DNA of 64,000 bases from Mauremys mutica (taxonomy: Eukaryota; Chordata; Testudines; Geoemydidae). A model generated the notes under the pieces. The model made no database searches. It saw only the letters and a list, made by a program, of their open reading frames with translations, and was not told the DNA's origin. Shown in pieces: positions 10,407-21,030 of this stretch. The stretch covers positions 64,251,321 through 64,315,320 of the forward strand of contig NC_059075.1 in NCBI RefSeq assembly GCF_020497125.1, written 5' to 3'. Positions within the stretch are counted from its first letter, which is position 1; the number at the start of each line of letters is the position of its first letter. Position numbers and translations under genes: made by a program.

Positions 10407-12239
10407 TTACACGTCTGGGTGAGGAGGATGTGGAACATGGTGAGGGTGGTTATACAGGGGCTGCAGTGGAACTCTGTGATCCTGCTGCCGTTCCTGAAGC
10501 TCCACCAGACGCCGGAGCATGTCAGTTTGATCACGCAGCAGCCCCAGAGTTGCATCCCGCCACCGCTGATCTTCCTGCCGCCACCTCTCATCTCGGGTGT
10601 CCCTCCTGTCCTCACGTTCACTGGCATCTTTCCTGTAATTTGATACCACCTCCTTCCACTCATTCAGATGAGCTCTTTCCTTGCGTGTAACTTCCATAAT
10701 ATCCGAGAACATTTCATCTCGCGTCTTCTTTTTTCTCTGCCTTATCTGGGCTAGCCTTTGGGATGGAGTAGGGAGGCTTGAAAAATTTGCAGCTGCATGA
10801 GGGAGAGAAGTATTTAAAAAGATACATTTTACAGAACAATGGTTATACTCTTTCACAGTGAACAGCACTATTCACCTTACATAGCACATGTGATTTCACT
10901 ACAAGGTTGCATTTTTCATCTTAATACTGAGTGCCTGCAGCTCTGGGGTTACAGATCTCACAGACACAGGTCCGGGCATCAGAATTCAGCTTGCATGCGG
11001 CCATGGTAAGCCACTGTCTTTCGGCTTCTGCAGTGATTTACCTCTCCCCCCAATGCATAACTAATACCATGCAAGCTCACTGCTAATCACCACCCTTCCC
11101 CCCCCGCGTGGCTGGTAGCTGGGAAGATCCCCGCTGACCAAACGCGAAAAAGATCATCGGTATTTCACTCCTCCCCTCCCCCCGCTTGGTTACGTGCAGG
11201 AAAGGATTTTTTTTTAAGCTGCTGCAGTCCACGAACCCAGTAGGAAAATGGCCATCTCTGTGTCCCCTTACTTAAATTCCTGATTTTCAACCAGGTTACC
11301 CTGAACGATATCACTTTGCTGAGGATAACACAGCGAGAAAAAGAACGGATGCTTCTTGAATGCCAGCAATCACCGCGACCATACGCAGCTATGCTTTGCC
11401 ATGCAATGATACCTGATTACTTGCTACATGCATGGCGTGGTAAAGTGTCCTACCATGGTGGACGGAACAAGGCTGCCTTGCCCAGAAACCTTCTGCAAAG
11501 GCTTCTGGAGTACTCCAGGAGCGCTTCATCGAGATGTCCGTGGAGGATTTCCGCTCAATCCCCAGACATGTTAACAAACTTTTCTAAGTAACTATACTGT
11601 CTGCGAATGCATCCCAAGTCCTCAGGGCAAATCAATCATTAAAAAACGCTTGCTTAAAAAACAATGCTTGATATTTGCAAAGGTACACTCACCAGAGCTC
11701 CCTTCCATGGCGTCATTGTCTGGGATAGTGGGTTGGGAGGGCAGGGAGGGTAATTCCATCAGGGTGAGAAAAAGCTCCTGGCTGTTGGGGCTCACGGAGT
11801 GCTGTGTGCTCTCTGCAAGCTCGTCGTCCTCTTCCTCCTCATCTTCCCCGTCCGCATAATCCTCAGCCGTGGCAGAGATTACAACCCCCACCTCGGAATC
11901 CACGGACAGGGGTGGGGTAGTTATGGCACAGCCCCCTAAAATTGCATGCAGCTCAGCATAGAAGCGGCATGTTTTTGGCCCTGCACCGGACCTTCCGTTT
12001 GCTTCTTTGGTTTTCTGGTAGGCTTGTCTGAGCTCCTTAACTTTCACTCTGCACTGCAATGAGTCCCTGCTGTGGCCTTTATCCATCATAGACTTTGAAA
12101 TTCTTTCAAATACTTTTTCATTTAGTCTTTTGGAACGCAGTTCTGTTAGCACTGAATCCTCTCCCCATATAGCGATCAGATCCAGTACCTCCCGTGCAGT
12201 CCATGCTGGAGCTCTTTTTCGATTCTCAGGAGACCATTG
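10407..12239 (-). CDS. Harbinger Myb/SANT-like DNA-binding protein, two exons
   Basis: This is the second Harbinger protein; in the family it binds the transposon ends and helps bring transposase to the nucleus. Exon 1 (12239 down to 11693) encodes a Myb/SANT trihelix: APAWTAREVLDLIAIWG, then ELRSKRLNEKVFERISKSM, then KVKELRQAYQKTKEANGRSG. A strongly acidic stretch (DGEDEEEEDDELAES) follows. A donor GTGAGT at 11692 and an acceptor TCATGCAG ending at 10793 define a 900-base intron. The G left at the exon 1 end joins CT to keep phase. Exon 2 encodes LAQIRQRKKKTRDEMFSDIM and a charged coiled coil (REDRRDTRDERWRQEDQRW), ending at the stop at 10407. No in-frame ATG precedes the Myb domain: an ATG near 12237 is one base out of frame, so the start may be damaged or in another exon. 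Confidence 0.8.
11301..11587 (+). pseudogene. possible third Harbinger ORF, antisense inside the Myb intron
   Basis: Within the 900-base Myb intron, the opposite strand carries a coherent peptide. It runs DITLLRITQREKERMLLECQ, then YAAMLCHAMIPDYLLHAWRG, then KAALPRNLLQRLLEY. At about 11514 a single-base change of frame occurs, after which the adjacent frame reads LQERFIEMSVEDFRSIPRHV and stops at TAA (11585-11587). The open frame also extends a little upstream, and TTTTCAACCAG just before 11292 is acceptor-like, so it could be a spliced exon. No ATG starts it; CTG stands at 11301. Total ~95 residues. No domain is recognised. It lies on the same strand as the transposase, 1.2 kb downstream. 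It could also be conserved non-coding sequence of the transposon. Confidence 0.45.
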
Positions 12240-12626
12240 TTACCTGTGCAGATGAGCTGTGCGTGGTCACCTGTGCTGATGAGCTCTCCACGCTGGGGAA
12301 GCAGGAAATGAATTTCAAAAGTTCGCGGGGCTTTTTCTGTGTATCTGGCCAGTGCATCAGAGTTCAGAATGCTGTCCAGAGCAGTCACAGCGGTGCACTG
12401 TGGGATACCACCCGGAGGCCAATACCATCGATTTGCGGCCACACTAACCCTATTCCGATATGTTAATCCCGATATTAGCGCTACTCCTCTCGTCGGGGAG
12501 GAGTACAGAAACCGATTTAAAGAGCCGTTTAAATCGATATAAAGGGCCTCTTAGTGTGGACGGGTGTGGCGTAAAATCGGTTTAACGCTCCTAAAACCGG
12601 TTTAAACGCGTAGTGTAGACCAGGCC

Positions 12627-13130
12627 AGAACCTGATCTACTAGGAAGGCCTCAAAAGGAATGTAAGGAAGAACTGAAAGACACAATGAAAGAAAGGTAGA
12701 TGATACCCAAAACAGTGCTATAAGTGGCAACAGACAAGTCTGATACAGCTACTTGGTCCATGACCAGAGGGGTCATAATGCACAAGGCTTCTTTGCTACA
12801 GGAGCCTGAGATACCTAGAGAAATCCAGATGGGAATTGAGGATTTAATTTTGATGGCATGGACCTATTGAGTACCTGACCTGAAGGATTCAATGGGCATG
12901 TTCAGATCCCTGAGTATTTATACTCCAGTGCTGTACTACAAGCCTTTCTGGTTACAGTCACCTCAAAGACAGAGAACACTGTCTTATTCCCATGTTATCC
13001 TAGGAAGCCCTGGTCATCCTCCTCCATTGCACACCAGCCTCCCTCTCAGAGGCATCAGGTTGCCAAGATGGTTGAGAGCTACACTACAACCACCTCAGAG
13101 CTGACCTTAAGAAATCTCCTTGCCCACTTT
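12627..13130 (+). pseudogene. DIRS gag-like fragment, last part
   Basis: DIRS sequence resumes after the Harbinger. The frame covering 12892-13104 (SIYTPVLYYKPFWLQSPQRQ and then a Pro-rich, basic tail) fits the C-terminal end of a DIRS gag-like protein. Stops and shifts interrupt the stretch from 12630 to 12890. Confidence 0.55.
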
Positions 13131-14210
13131 TACTGAGCATGGGCAGACATTGCAGGCTACAAATCGGTGTGGACATTGTCACCCAGGTCTACCCCATCCA
13201 ATTCCTTTGCCTGCCGTCTCCCTTTCCTATTCCCCCTTAGGGACCTTTCTCACAAAAGCCAATTACAAAATGAAGTGATTTTTTTTTGCTTTGTCTAGGA
13301 GCCATAAAAAAGATTCCATAGGAATACACTGCCACCTCAGATTCAGGATATTAAAACTTGCCTCCATTATTCCATCATTTTAGGCTCAGGGCTGGTTTGT
13401 GGCTTTTGACTTATAAGACACATACTTCCACATTTCCATCCACCTGGCCTGTAGAATGTACCTGAGATTTATCGTGGGGCCTAATTACTATGAGTACAAT
13501 GTACTACTTTTTGGGCTCTCCAAGGCATCAGGAGTGTTGCTGTAGTGGCAGAACACCTCAGGGAAAAGGGCATCACATCTATCTGTATCTATGACCGGCT
13601 GATCAGAGGCAGATCATAACAGGAAACTCTGAAAAGCCTCAGCTGTGCCCCTTCTCTGTTTCCCCTGCTGGGCCTCCTGGTGAATTATGAGAAATCACCC
13701 TTCTCATCCCATTACAGATGATAGAGTTCATAGGTGTCAGGATAGATTCCACGACAGTGAGGGCATACTTAGGACAGATTCTTCTGACTTCAGTCTTTAC
13801 TGAACGTGGTGATACCTGGCTACAGTAGTATGGACTTGCCTCACATTATTAGGCCATATGTCCACATGTACATATATGATGCCATTTGCCAAACTTTGTC
13901 TGAGGCCCCTACAGCTCTGGCTCAGACCAGTCTACTCTCTTACAAAGGATCACTGAGCAAGACAATTTTAATTCCACCTCATATCCTGATGGTGCTGACC
14001 TGGTGGTTGCCCCTCAACAATGTCCAAGAAGGGGTACTGTTTGTGACTTGCGATGCAGGGCATTAGTCACAGATACAACAGAGATGGGCTGGGGAGCCCA
14101 CCTGGACCACATAAATACAAGGGGTATGGTCCACAGAGGACACAAAACTACACATAAACAACTTAGAACCTTGAGGGGGCATTCTTCCCGGTCCTATAAT
14201 ACTCTATAAT
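13130..14210 (+). pseudogene. DIRS reverse transcriptase and RNase H remnant
   Basis: Translating across frames gives pieces in the order of a DIRS reverse transcriptase. A palm-like segment containing LLFGLSKASGV lies near 13512, followed near 13580-13600 by a degraded relative of the YLDDW active-site motif. Next comes IEFIGVRIDSTTVRAYLGQ near 13720-13780. The RNase H part follows at 14003-14170: CRALVTDTTEMGWGAHLDHI, which keeps the D and the GWGAH pattern of the family. Stops and frameshifts occur throughout, so no enzyme could be made. Assignment is by recognisable motifs; individual short motifs could be coincidental, but their order is not. Confidence 0.65.
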
Positions 14211-15740
14211 GAAGATAATGACAGAATATGTCAGCAAAGTATGACATAAACAAGCAAAGGTGGGTCCTCTTTTTTCCCCTCTGCAGGGAAACAATCAAGC
14301 CATGGAACAGGTGCTAACTACATGGAATAATTCCAATAGCCCTGCACCTTCTGACAGATTTCCTAAGAAGACAGTCTGTCACCAACCATGAGTGGTCATT
14401 GTTGAAATCCATCACCAAGTTGTTATTCCATCAATGGGGGGATTTGGTAATAGACATGTTTGCCACCAAGGGCCATGCCAAGTTCTCACACACTTCTGTT
14501 CTAGAGGAGGCATGAGCCTGGTACCTTTGCCAGATGTCTTCCTTCTACAGTGGAATCAGGAACTCCTTTATGCTGTCCCACTACTAATCCCTAGAGTGAT
14601 TTCCAAGGCCAGACAAGACCAAGTCAAAACTCATTTTCATAGCTTCCTACTGGCTGAGGAAGTTGTGGTGGATTGATCTACTACAGATGTGTTTGCAACC
14701 ATATATCAGGCTTCCAGACTGCTGAGACCTTTTATCACAAGATCAGGGTCAAGTATTCCATCCAGACGCAAAGTTGTTACAACCGACAGCCTGGACGTTG
14801 GCTTGGTGAATACTATGGAAAAGGACTGCTCCTTACTTATTCAGGAGATACTGGCACAGAGATGGAAGCTATCTATGAGGAAAATGTACTTTTCCAATTA
14901 GTAAAGGTTCTCAGTATGGGCAGTCCAGTGTCACCTAGACTCAGTGCATCCCCCGGCACTGGGGACTGTAGACTATTTGCTGCAGAAAAGCATTCACAGT
15001 TTTCACTTAGCCCAAATAAAGTCCATCTGGCAGCAATGTCAGTGTATCATCCACTGATATGTTTACTCTCAGTCTTTTCTCATCTGATGATATCCAGATT
15101 TCTTAATGCATGCTTACCCATTGGTCACTGAACTTACTTCATCATGGGACCTCAGTGTCGTCCTTCTAAAGTTCATTGCCCTAAAGTTCTAAAGTTCATT
15201 GAGCCCCATCCCCCTTCCTCCCGGTCAGTCCTGTCTCAGAATGTTCCATTCACTATCTTACTCTTAAAACAGTCTTCCTGGTGGCCATCACCTCAGCCAG
15301 AAGGATGAGCAAACGTCAGATGCTCCTGGCAGAACCCCCTTATACCTTCAAAGAGATAAGGTGGTTCTGAGATCTTGTGTGAAATTCAGCACTAAAGTGA
15401 TTTTTGAGTTCCACTTAAACCAGTCAATTGACTTACCTGTGTTTTTATCAAAGCCAAATTCCACACAAGGAGAGAAGAAACTCCATACCTTGGATGTATC
15501 CAGAACCCTGTGGTACTACATCAACAGAACCAAATCTTACAGATTGTACCCATATTTATTTGTGGCTATGGTTGTTCCAAAAAGTTAGGCCATTTCATCA
15601 CAAAGACTTTCAAAATGGGGATAGCACATTGTATCTCACTGTGCTGCCAGCTGCTGATGTACTTCTCCTATTGAGTATTAAGGCTCATTGCACCAGAGTC
15701 CAAGCTCCACACTCAAGCTGCTTCTGAAATATATTGATAT
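14211..15740 (+). pseudogene. DIRS tyrosine-recombinase region remnant
   Basis: After RNase H the sequence follows the DIRS downstream region. LLFHQWGDLVIDMFATKGHA near 14415-14475 matches the conserved DLFAT segment. A recombinase N-terminal core-binding-like piece lies at about 14990-15130 (VHLAAMSVYHPLICLLSVFS and HLMISRFLNACLP). The catalytic part at about 15240-15600 includes TAVFLVAITSARR-like and FHLNQSIDLPVFLSKPNS, HTLDVSRTLWYYINRTKSYR. The last recognisable bit, ESKLHTQAASEIY near 15700, sits where the final recombinase motif would be. Many stops and shifts are present. The right terminal repeats are missing, unlike the copy at 47350-50279. Confidence 0.65.
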
Positions 15741-15759
15741 CTGATGTCTGCAAATTTCT

Positions 15760-16660
15760 GTGTCTTTAACAAGTTGCTTCTCAAATTCTTTCTTGGCCTA
15801 CTTTATTATAACTTTTACATTTCACTTGCCAGTTTGTGCTTCTTATTTTCCTCATTTTGACTTCCAAATTTTAAAAGATGCCTTTTTGCCTCTAATGGCC
15901 TCCATTACTCTGCTGTTTATCCATGGTGGCGTTCTTTTGGTCCTCCTACTGTCTTTTTGTGTTTGGGGTATGCATTTAGTTTGAGCCTCTTTTATGGTGT
16001 TTTGAAGTAGTCTCCGTGCTGCTTTCAGGCATTTTATCCTGGTGACCTGGTCTTTTTAATTTCCATCTAACTAGCATCTTCATTCTTGTGTAGTTCCCCT
16101 TTTGAAAATTAAATGTTACTCTGATTGTGGGGTTTTGTTGTTGTTGTTGTTGTTTTATATATATATTTTCCTACCTCTAGGTATGCTAAATTTAATTACA
16201 TTATGATCACCATTACTGAACAGTTCAGCTATTTACCTCCTGGAAAGGATCCTGTGCTCCACTTTGGACTAAATCAATAATTCTCTCTCTCCCCTTGTGG
16301 ATTCCAGGACTACCTGATCCAAGAAGCAGTCATTTAGTGTCTAGAAATTTTATCTCTGCATCCAGCCCTGAGGTGACATTTATCCAGTCAGTATAAGGAT
16401 AGTTGAAATCACCCATTATTTTTGCGTTTTCTGGTTTTGTTGCCTCTCTGACTTCCCTTAGCATTTCACAATCACCATCACCATTAGGTGGTCAATAGTA
16501 TATTTCTACTGTTTTACTTATACTATTTAAGCATGGACTTTCTATCCATACAGATTCTATGGTACAGTTTGATTCATATATTCACCTTATTTGCCTCTAC
16601 ATGACCTGCTCTATCATTCCTATATATTTTGTACCCTGGTATTACTGTGTCCAGTTGTTA
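15760..16660 (-). pseudogene. CR1-like LINE, endonuclease domain of ORF2
   Basis: The minus strand, read with frameshifts, encodes pieces of an AP-type endonuclease as found at the start of CR1 ORF2. GYKIYRNDRAGHV lies near the right end, then a ...YRPPNGDGDCEMLREVREAT-like stretch, then IMGDFNYPY (the conserved GDFN motif). DAEIKFLDTLNDCFLDQLV-like sequence and LDLV.SGAQD follow. In this clade the enzyme nicks target DNA to prime reverse transcription. The copy is heavily mutated. Its 3' part, with the reverse transcriptase, is absent; the DIRS remnant lies directly to the left. Confidence 0.6.
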
Positions 16661-16661
16661 G

Positions 16662-17200
16662 GAAGAGACAGGCAATAATAATGAGGGATTTGATTATTAG
16701 AAACATAGATAGTTGTGTTTCTGATGACTGGTAGAACCACATGGTGAATTGCCTGCCAGCTGCAATGGTAGCAGATCTCAAGAGACATCCAGATAGCCTT
16801 ATAGGCAGTGCTGGGGAGGAGCTAGTGATTGTGGTACATGTGCATACAGATGACGTAGGGAAAGGTTGGAGAGAGGTCCTGAAGACCAAATTTAGGTTGC
16901 TGGGTAAGAGATTAAAGCCCAGGACTTCCATGGTAGCATTCTCTGAAATGCTTCCAGTTCTACATGCAGGGACAGTAAGACAGGCACAACTGCAAGGTCT
17001 AAATGCATGGATGAGATGATGGTGTAGGGAGGAGGGATTTAGGTTTACTGGGAACTGGAGAACCTTTTGGGGAAAGAATAGCCTATACAGGAAGAATGGG
17101 CTCCATCTTAACCAAAATGGAACCAGACTGATGGCACATAAAATTAAAAAGGTTGTAGAGGATTTTTTAAACTAAGGGCTGGGGGAAAGTCGTCAAGTGC
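16662..17200 (+). pseudogene. CR1-like LINE, ORF1 esterase-like domain
   Basis: The open frame at 16741-17019 and its continuation resemble the SGNH-hydrolase-like domain of CR1 ORF1 proteins. It has VIVVHVHTDDVGKGWREVLK (the block carrying the conserved HxGTND-like turn), LLGKRLKPRTSMVAFSEMLP, then an NAWMR helix. The later segment LYRKNGLHLNQNGTRLMAHK matches the conserved DGLHLN block, with N in place of D. The domain is thought to bind lipid or aid complex assembly. Orientation is opposite to the endonuclease piece that ends one base to the left. Confidence 0.6.
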
Positions 17201-19678
17201 AGAGGAGCAAGTTGTTCAAATAGAGACATCCCTAGGGACCTTTCAGTAGTGCATTAGGTGATGTGACTAACTTATGCCAGATGTGGTTTATTCCCTCTCT
17301 CATATATAACAGGGTCTCATCATGATTCTTAGGGAGCCAGTTTGTTTCTGATTTGCATAAACTGCTTCTTATAATTAAATAGTAAAGTTCCTCAAACTAG
17401 ACAAATAAACTGACCCTTGCTGAAGCCAACAAAACAAATTTAGAGTTTCTGTCTCAAGCTGTTTTTGAGATATGAGGAGCAAAATTAATATTAAGAAACT
17501 TTGCAAAAGGTGAAAACAACTCCTTTTTTGAATCTGCTCATTTCCAAATACCTTTGTTGATTTGTTTCAAAGTTCCCAGAAAAATTCTATCCTAGCATAA
17601 AATCACACATGTAATATTGTAGGTGGATTGGTTTAATTCTGATACAGATGGGGAAAGGTGTTGATGTAGGACTTATAATGGAAATCTAGCTTCCTTTGTA
17701 ATACTATATTCTTAAAAGCATTTTCCATTGGAATAGCACAGATTAAAAGAAAGCTAAAAATATTTCATTTTAACTGAATTTTTGTGTTTTAGTATTTATA
17801 CTTATTTACTCCTAAATCATCAACGTCAAAATTAAACATTAAAAACAGAAATTAAAAACCAAACAACTTTGCAGAAATCTAAGTTATGAAATGCAATAAT
17901 AATTTGTATTTCTCTATTACCTTTCCTCTGAGGTTCTCAATGCAGTTTGTGTAGACTGCGTAGACTGTTGGTCTTTCATCAGTTGAGACTGAGCCGATCA
18001 CAACATGACTTCCAATCTTCTCTTGCTCTAGCCATCCTTTGCCATGCTTGTCCATATCTCCTTGTTAGAAAATCATCCCACCTCTTTGGAGGCCGACAGC
18101 ATGGCCGTTTCTGTTCTTGCATAAGTTTACAATCATTTAATTAAGCCTCCACCTCTATAAAGTAAGTGAAGAAAATAGAAGGAACATTTCTCCCATACAC
18201 CTGTGAGATGGAACATGTCAACTATTTAACAATGCATGGTGATAACACAAAACAACAGTTTATGGTAGGAACTGAAGAAGAATACCATATCCAATAGAAA
18301 ATGCAGGGAGAATTTAGGTAGGCAGAATGCAACTACATGCAACTACATGAGTTGGAACTTGGTGAGGACAATAGGGTTTAATACTACTACTCTTGCAGAA
18401 TGTAATGCTGTTTTTAGGGATCAGAAGTGGACAGGACCTTGATTTTACCTGTCATTCAAAGGATAGCATCTCTGGTAGCACAATATCCTCCCCCACAATG
18501 CAGAGGCATTGACTCAGCTCTGACTCAGAGGAAAGAGTGCCACCTACTGAATATCAGCTCCACTTTTGCAGAACACAGGTATATGCTGCAAATCTTTCAT
18601 CCAAATTCTGACTCAGCATAATTTATTAAGGTTATAAGAGCTGACATCATTACAGCACAAAATATGCCTATACAACTTAAGAATTTAGGGAGTTTATATG
18701 TTTTCTAGGAAATGTTCTCATTTGCTAAGATGTTTTAAATTTGTAATAAAATAAATGATCTAATAGGGAATACATATATATTGAGCTTTGTTGCTGTTAT
18801 ATTGATAGAGTCATAGTTTGACACATACACAAATCTTGCAAATTGTAGCAATAAAGAGGACAGCACAATCACAGCAGTTGCTGCAATGAAAAACTATAAT
18901 GGCTATGGTTTTGGAGAAAACAAAATTGTAAGAAGTGAAGACTGAGGAGTGGGGGAGCTACGTAATAGTGCACAGTGGCAAAACCTTTACAAAACACTTT
19001 ATAAAGCCTTACATATAGTTCACCAAAGTAGCTAGTGAATAAACAGCCATGTCATGGTGACTTTGAACTTTGTCTTTGTGGTTACTATGTTGCCTTGGCT
19101 CTGGGTCAGCAGCTGATAGCTTCAAACTTAGATAGTATCATACTAAGGGGATGGCCATGTTAAAAGACCCCCAAGAAGATGATAGAGCACATTCATTCTG
19201 GGCATTGCAATGTTAACACCTATAAGGCAGGATCATGTCATTTCTGCACAGTGTCACTTTTGCATTACTATGTTGTGGCATTTTCCATTGCAGTTCACAA
19301 CACAAATATTTTACTTCATTAAACTCAGTCAGGTGAAGTGCTATTCACTCATCCTTGCTAGGAGGCAGGGCTGTGTTCCAACTTGGTTTGAGGGCTTAGT
19401 AGGTACTGTTTTTCAAATGAGCTGAATTAAACTTAAATCAGTTCTCTCCATCTCCATTCACATTCTCCATGAAAGATATAGATCCTATGACACTTTTGCA
19501 AAAGAGCAGGTAATAACTCCAATGTACAACAGTACATTGTACTAGTTTGTATTAGGGCAGATTCAACCCTGGAGCCAATGCGTGCACCTCCAATTGCCTT
19601 CCGTTGGATTCACCACATTTACAACAGGTTTGAATTTGCTTCTTTATGTATTGGCCTGTGAGCAATTGCTAAGCACAT
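17201..19678. other. mostly unique AT-rich sequence
   Basis: About 2.5 kb with no recognised gene or repeat. The stretch 17930-18140 is more GC-balanced (CTTTGCCATGCTTGTCCATA) and may be an old retroelement scrap, but I could not place it. Confidence 0.45.
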
Positions 19679-21030
19679 GGGCCCAGATCCAGAAAGGTAG
19701 TTAGGCTCCTAGAGACCCCAGACTTAGGTGCCTAAGTTTTAGTTTCGGCTCTGCTGTGATCCACAAAACTACTACCTAACCCTGAAGGCACCTAAATTCA
19801 GTTGGTGCTTAAGTTTTCAGGCCAAAAGTTCCCTTGGTAGTTGGCACCTGTGTTTCAGCGACTGAACATACACAGTGCTGCCAACCTATAGGTGTTTGGT
19901 CACCCAACTCTCACCTATGCTCCAGAGCAATTCACCAACTGGGTGAAGATAGGCATTTGACTGCCTAAGTTACATGGAGGGCACAATCCAGTGAGTGGGT
20001 TCTGAGTATGCCTGCTGGATTGGGTCTCATTTAAACTCTAGCCAGACAAGGAAGTTGTGGCACCACCCACTTTGTAACATTTAGCTCTAGTGCTTAGAGC
20101 AGGTACTGGGGATATGACAGACCCAAGTTCAATTCCCTTCCCCCCAGGAGAGAAAGGATTTGAACAGGAGGGTGTCCCACCTGTCAAGAGTATGCTCCAA
20201 GCACTGAGTAATCTGATATTCTGATGGGGTTCTCGTTCAAGCTCTTCCAATGTGGCTAAATAATGAAAGTGTAACTGGAACAGGGGGACTTGACCCAGGT
20301 TCCTAGGGAGATGCCCTAATAGCTGGACTACAGAGTCATCTTTCTCCCTCTCTGACCCAATGACTAATTAAAGTATTTATCCATGGTAGAACAGTTATTG
20401 GGCGCATGCACATGAGAGAGAGTGACTGTGGTAAAGTGCTCCGGCAGCTGTTTAGGAAACCCAGCATCTGGTCCAGTTGCTTTGCTCCAATCGCTCATCA
20501 AGAGAGGCTCAGGGAACCCCCATACCAGGCTATCCCATAGCTCAGTAGTTAGCACACTTTCCTGAGAAACTGGAGACACCTCTTCAGATCCTTTCTTCCC
20601 CTCTAGCAGAGAGAGGGGATTGAATCTGGGTTTTCCACAGCCTGGGTGAGTGCTCAAAACACTGGGCTAAAAGTTATAAAGTGGTGGTGGCAGCAGCAGC
20701 TTATTCATTACCATTTTTGTGCAGAGCCAGGCAGTTGCCTAACCTTTCCCTCAAAAGTACCTAAGCTGCCTGACTCCAGGCAGCTGGTTCCCCTTTGTGG
20801 ATAGCTCAGCAGAGATAGGTATCTCTCTGCTGCCTGGACTTATGTGCTTATCTCTGACAGGGGCAGCTGGGCTTAGCACACACACCCCTGGTAGGCATCT
20901 CCCTTTTACTATTTTATGCTGCACCGTGGCTTACATGCTGGCTTTTGTGGATTGCATTCTAAGGCACCTATGTCTCATGGATTGTATAGCAGGGAGACCA
21001 GGCATGTAACTTGGCTTTGTGGATCACTTC
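19679..21030. repeat. composite repeat with several tRNA-like modules in both orientations
   Basis: The left end GGGCCCAGATCC (19680-19691) and CTTTGTGGATC near 21015 look like partial inverted ends. Inside are at least four tRNA-like segments with A- and B-box-like motifs. Forward ones lie at about 20086-20160 (TAGCTCTAGTGCTTAGAGC with AAGTTCAATTCCC) and 20520-20590 (TAGCTCAGTAGTTAGCAC). Reverse ones lie at about 20275-20340 (reverse of GGGTCAAGTCCCCC) and 20600-20665 (reverse of CAGATTCAATCCCC). Paired forward and reverse modules form imperfect dyads. None folds as a convincing intact tRNA, so they are repeat parts, not tRNA genes. Confidence 0.6.

Larger units (their letters stand above)
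8454..12626. mobile_element. near-complete PIF/Harbinger DNA transposon
   Basis: The left end GGGTACGTCTACACTACG and the right end CGCGTAGTGTAGACCAGGCC are inverted copies of each other around GTCTACACTACG. The 3-bp flanks AGA (8451-8453 and 12627-12629) match the 3-bp target duplication of this superfamily, although TTA/TAA is the usual choice. Subterminal sequences (GGTTTAGCAAAACAG; CGGTTTAAACGCG) are also partly inverted. The element holds the two genes that define autonomous Harbingers: a DDE transposase (plus strand, 8819-10109) and a Myb/SANT-like DNA-binding protein (minus strand, two exons). The genes converge on opposed AATAAA signals near 10204-10243. A third small ORF lies at 11301-11587. 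Confidence 0.93.
6896..15740 (+). mobile_element. DIRS-type retrotransposon, decayed and split by two insertions
   Basis: DIRS elements are retrotransposons that integrate with a tyrosine recombinase rather than an integrase. Here the expected order is present on the plus strand: gag-like (6896-7162, 8243-8453, 12627-13130), reverse transcriptase and RNase H (13130-14210), and tyrosine-recombinase region (about 14660-15740). A solo LTR (7163-8242) and a Harbinger transposon (8454-12626) sit inside gag, each flanked by its own short duplication, so both arrived later. All frames are broken by stops and shifts. Terminal inverted repeats were not found at either end, so the boundaries are where recognisable similarity stops. 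Confidence 0.8.

Noticed and set aside
10335..10690. Plus-strand frames of 102-107 residues in the Harbinger
   Set aside because: They are the antisense shadow of exon 2 of the Myb-like gene.
20086..20665. tRNA genes
   Set aside because: A- and B-box-like motifs are present, but no segment folds into a proper cloverleaf, and they sit in alternating orientation inside a repeat.
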